DNA from: UBA117 sp049975245
GTDB lineage: Archaea > Methanobacteriota > Methanobacteria > Methanobacteriales > Methanobacteriaceae
NCBI GenBank assembly: GCA_049975245.1
Contig: JBNGDB010000006.1
Location: 47,069-111,068, forward strand
DNA length: 64,000 nucleotides
Direction: 5' to 3'
This document shows positions 62,736 to 64,000 of this stretch, piece by piece. The stretch's first letter is position 1. Each line of letters opens with the position of its first letter. The notes under the pieces were generated by a model. That model searched no databases and was not told the DNA's origin. It was given only the letters and a program-made list of their open reading frames with translations. The position numbers and the translations under genes were made by a program.

Positions 62736-63933
62736 ATCCCAATTAGAAACTATGCGACAATCTTTTCAGATAATGGACCAGCGCAGGAATGAATTATTGA
62801 AAGATAAAAGTACTGATAAACTTAGAGAAAAGGTTAAAAAGATTAGGGAAAATTCAATTAATAATCTTTCTGAATTAATTGAGACTGCAAAAATTCGTTT
62901 CAAAGAGAATGGTATAGAATTAAAGTATGCTGAAAATGATAGTGATGCTTTAAATATTATCTATAAAATAATTGGCGATAATGAATTTATAAGTAAATCC
63001 AAGTCCAACACCATCGCTGAAATAGGTCTTTCTGATTTTTTAAAATCAAAAGGTATTGAATTAATTGAAACCGATCTTGGTGACAGAATAGTTCAATTGA
63101 ATCCTGATAATCATAGTTCATCACACCCCATCGGCCCTGCACTTCATTTAAATATAGAAAAAATTGCTGAAATCGTATCTAAAAACTTGAATGTTGCTGT
63201 TAAGCCGGAACCGCGTGAAATATTAGACTTGTTAAAATCAAATGTATTAAACGAGTTGGAAAAATGTTCAATAGGTATAACCGGAGCCAATTCAGTGGCT
63301 GCCCAGGATGGTTCAGTAGTTATTGTGCATAACGAAGGCAATGTAAATCTAGTTTCGATGATGGATACTCATATAGTACTGGTGGGTATAGATAAACTAG
63401 TAGGTACTATTGAGGAAGCAATATCCGTAGTTAAACTTGAAACATTGTATGCTACAGGAACTAGAGTACCATCGTATATGAATGTTGTTTCAGGACCTTC
63501 TAAAACTGCTGATATTGAAAAAAGACTAATAGAAGATATGTATGGTGCCAAAAAGGTAATAGTAATATTTTTGGATAACGGTAGAAGTGAAGCTATAGAC
63601 AAATGTTTATGGTGTATTGGATGTGGAAGTTGCATTGTCTCCTGTCCTGTTTATAATGCAATTGGTTACGATTTTGGATATAGAGGTTATCTAGGTGGAA
63701 GAGGCGTAGCTTTCAGTAAGTATATAAGAGGTTCCGAAACCTCTTTTAAATCCGGTCTTTTCTCATGTACTTTATGTGGATTATGCACTCTTGAATGCCC
63801 GGTAAATATTCCTACTAATGAGATTATTGAAGACATGCGGAAAGATGTGGTAAAAAAAGGATATTATAACAAAAAACATTCCCAGATTGTTAAAAAAATT
63901 AAAAAGAATGGTACTCCCTTTGGTAAATCTTAG
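62728..63933 (+). CDS. LutB-like LUD-domain ferredoxin protein
   Basis: A 401-residue protein. Residues about 60-280 form a LUD (lactate utilisation) domain, with SKSNTIAEIGL, GPALHLNIEKIAE, GITGANSVAAQDGSVVIVHNEGN and PSYMNVVSGPSKTADIE. The C-terminal part has two [4Fe-4S] motifs, CLWCIGCGSCIVSCP and CTLCGLCTLECP. This is the LutB/LldF layout. No LutC follows within the window, which ends 67 bases later. Coupled to the LutA-like gene by overlap. Confidence 0.87.
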   Translation: MNKSQLETMRQSFQIMDQRRNELLKDKSTDKLREKVKKIRENSINNLSELIETAKIRFKENGIELKYAENDSDALNIIYKIIGDNEFISKSKSNTIAEIGLSDFLKSKGIELIETDLGDRIVQLNPDNHSSSHPIGPALHLNIEKIAEIVSKNLNVAVKPEPREILDLLKSNVLNELEKCSIGITGANSVAAQDGSVVIVHNEGNVNLVSMMDTHIVLVGIDKLVGTIEEAISVVKLETLYATGTRVPSYMNVVSGPSKTADIEKRLIEDMYGAKKVIVIFLDNGRSEAIDKCLWCIGCGSCIVSCPVYNAIGYDFGYRGYLGGRGVAFSKYIRGSETSFKSGLFSCTLCGLCTLECPVNIPTNEIIEDMRKDVVKKGYYNKKHSQIVKKIKKNGTPFGKS

Positions 63934-64000
63934 ACAATTTATAACAGACACTGTCAAAAACTTGGTGGTTTTTAATTTTGCGTTTTTGATAAACAATTTT

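Overview
The window is a continuous piece of an AT-rich archaeal chromosome, almost certainly a hydrogenotrophic methanogen of the Methanobacteriales, close to Methanobacterium. The support is an archaeal histone, RFC small and large subunits, aIF2-gamma, aIF5B, Rpo7 and Spt4, F420-dependent NpdG, archaeal riboflavin synthase, deoxyhypusine synthase, geranylgeranyl reductase with its ferredoxin, GGTGA/GGAGG ribosome binding sites, frequent TTG/GTG starts and TTTATATA promoters. From memory, the order rfcL-rfcS-aroE-HARP-hisS-hisI-PINA-npdG-thrC-histone-L7Ae-S28e-L24e-ndk-infB-S6e-eif2g-PIN-ppa-rpo7-spt4-S24e-S27ae-argH matches the MTH240-MTH269 region of Methanothermobacter thermautotrophicus. 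I saw no rRNA, tRNA, IS element, prophage or CRISPR array.

Layout. 1-4.1 kb: truncated htpX, a DUF368 polyprenyl-phosphate transporter, a HEAT-repeat protein, an orphan GXGXG (FwdC/GltB-like) protein and a possible degenerate PP-loop protein. 4.2-28.7 kb: the conserved information-processing block (clamp loader, aminoacyl-tRNA synthetases, RNase P-like HARP, tRNA endonuclease, ribosomal proteins, initiation factors, RNA polymerase subunits, argH). 28.8-30.3 kb: a divergent pair of tiny genes sharing one TATA box, then a KH/PP-loop ATPase. 30.4-40.4 kb: a cell-surface glycan block, with an exosortase/archaeosortase-family protein, several glycosyltransferases, a hexapeptide acyltransferase, a nucleotide-sugar dehydrogenase, a flippase-like protein and a large GT-C membrane enzyme. 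40.5-45.3 kb: SPFH/NfeD pair, an orphan P-loop ATPase, a UbiA prenyltransferase and a ferredoxin/geranylgeranyl reductase operon.

45.7-51.4 kb is the most unusual accessory region, all on the minus strand. It holds a SPASM radical SAM enzyme with a small Cys-rich protein next to it and a paralogue of that protein 5 kb away, a clear heliorhodopsin (retinal-binding Lys present), two tandem putative heme-binding membrane proteins, and two tiny unknown genes. 51.5-64 kb: a CBS/HTH regulator, deoxyhypusine synthase, pyrF, a TRAM RNA chaperone, the CbiMNQO cobalt transporter, riboflavin synthase, an iron-sulfur flavoprotein, a second glycosyltransferase group and a LutA/LutB-like iron-sulfur pair.

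The two strongest leads are these. (1) In the PIN-domain gene after aIF2-gamma, the reading frame is interrupted exactly at a U UUU UUA heptamer, followed by a stop, a 6-nt spacer and a 12-bp stem-loop, which is the textbook layout of a -1 programmed ribosomal frameshift. (2) There is a heliorhodopsin in a strict anaerobe, next to putative heme membrane proteins. All family names come from reading the translations; no search was run.
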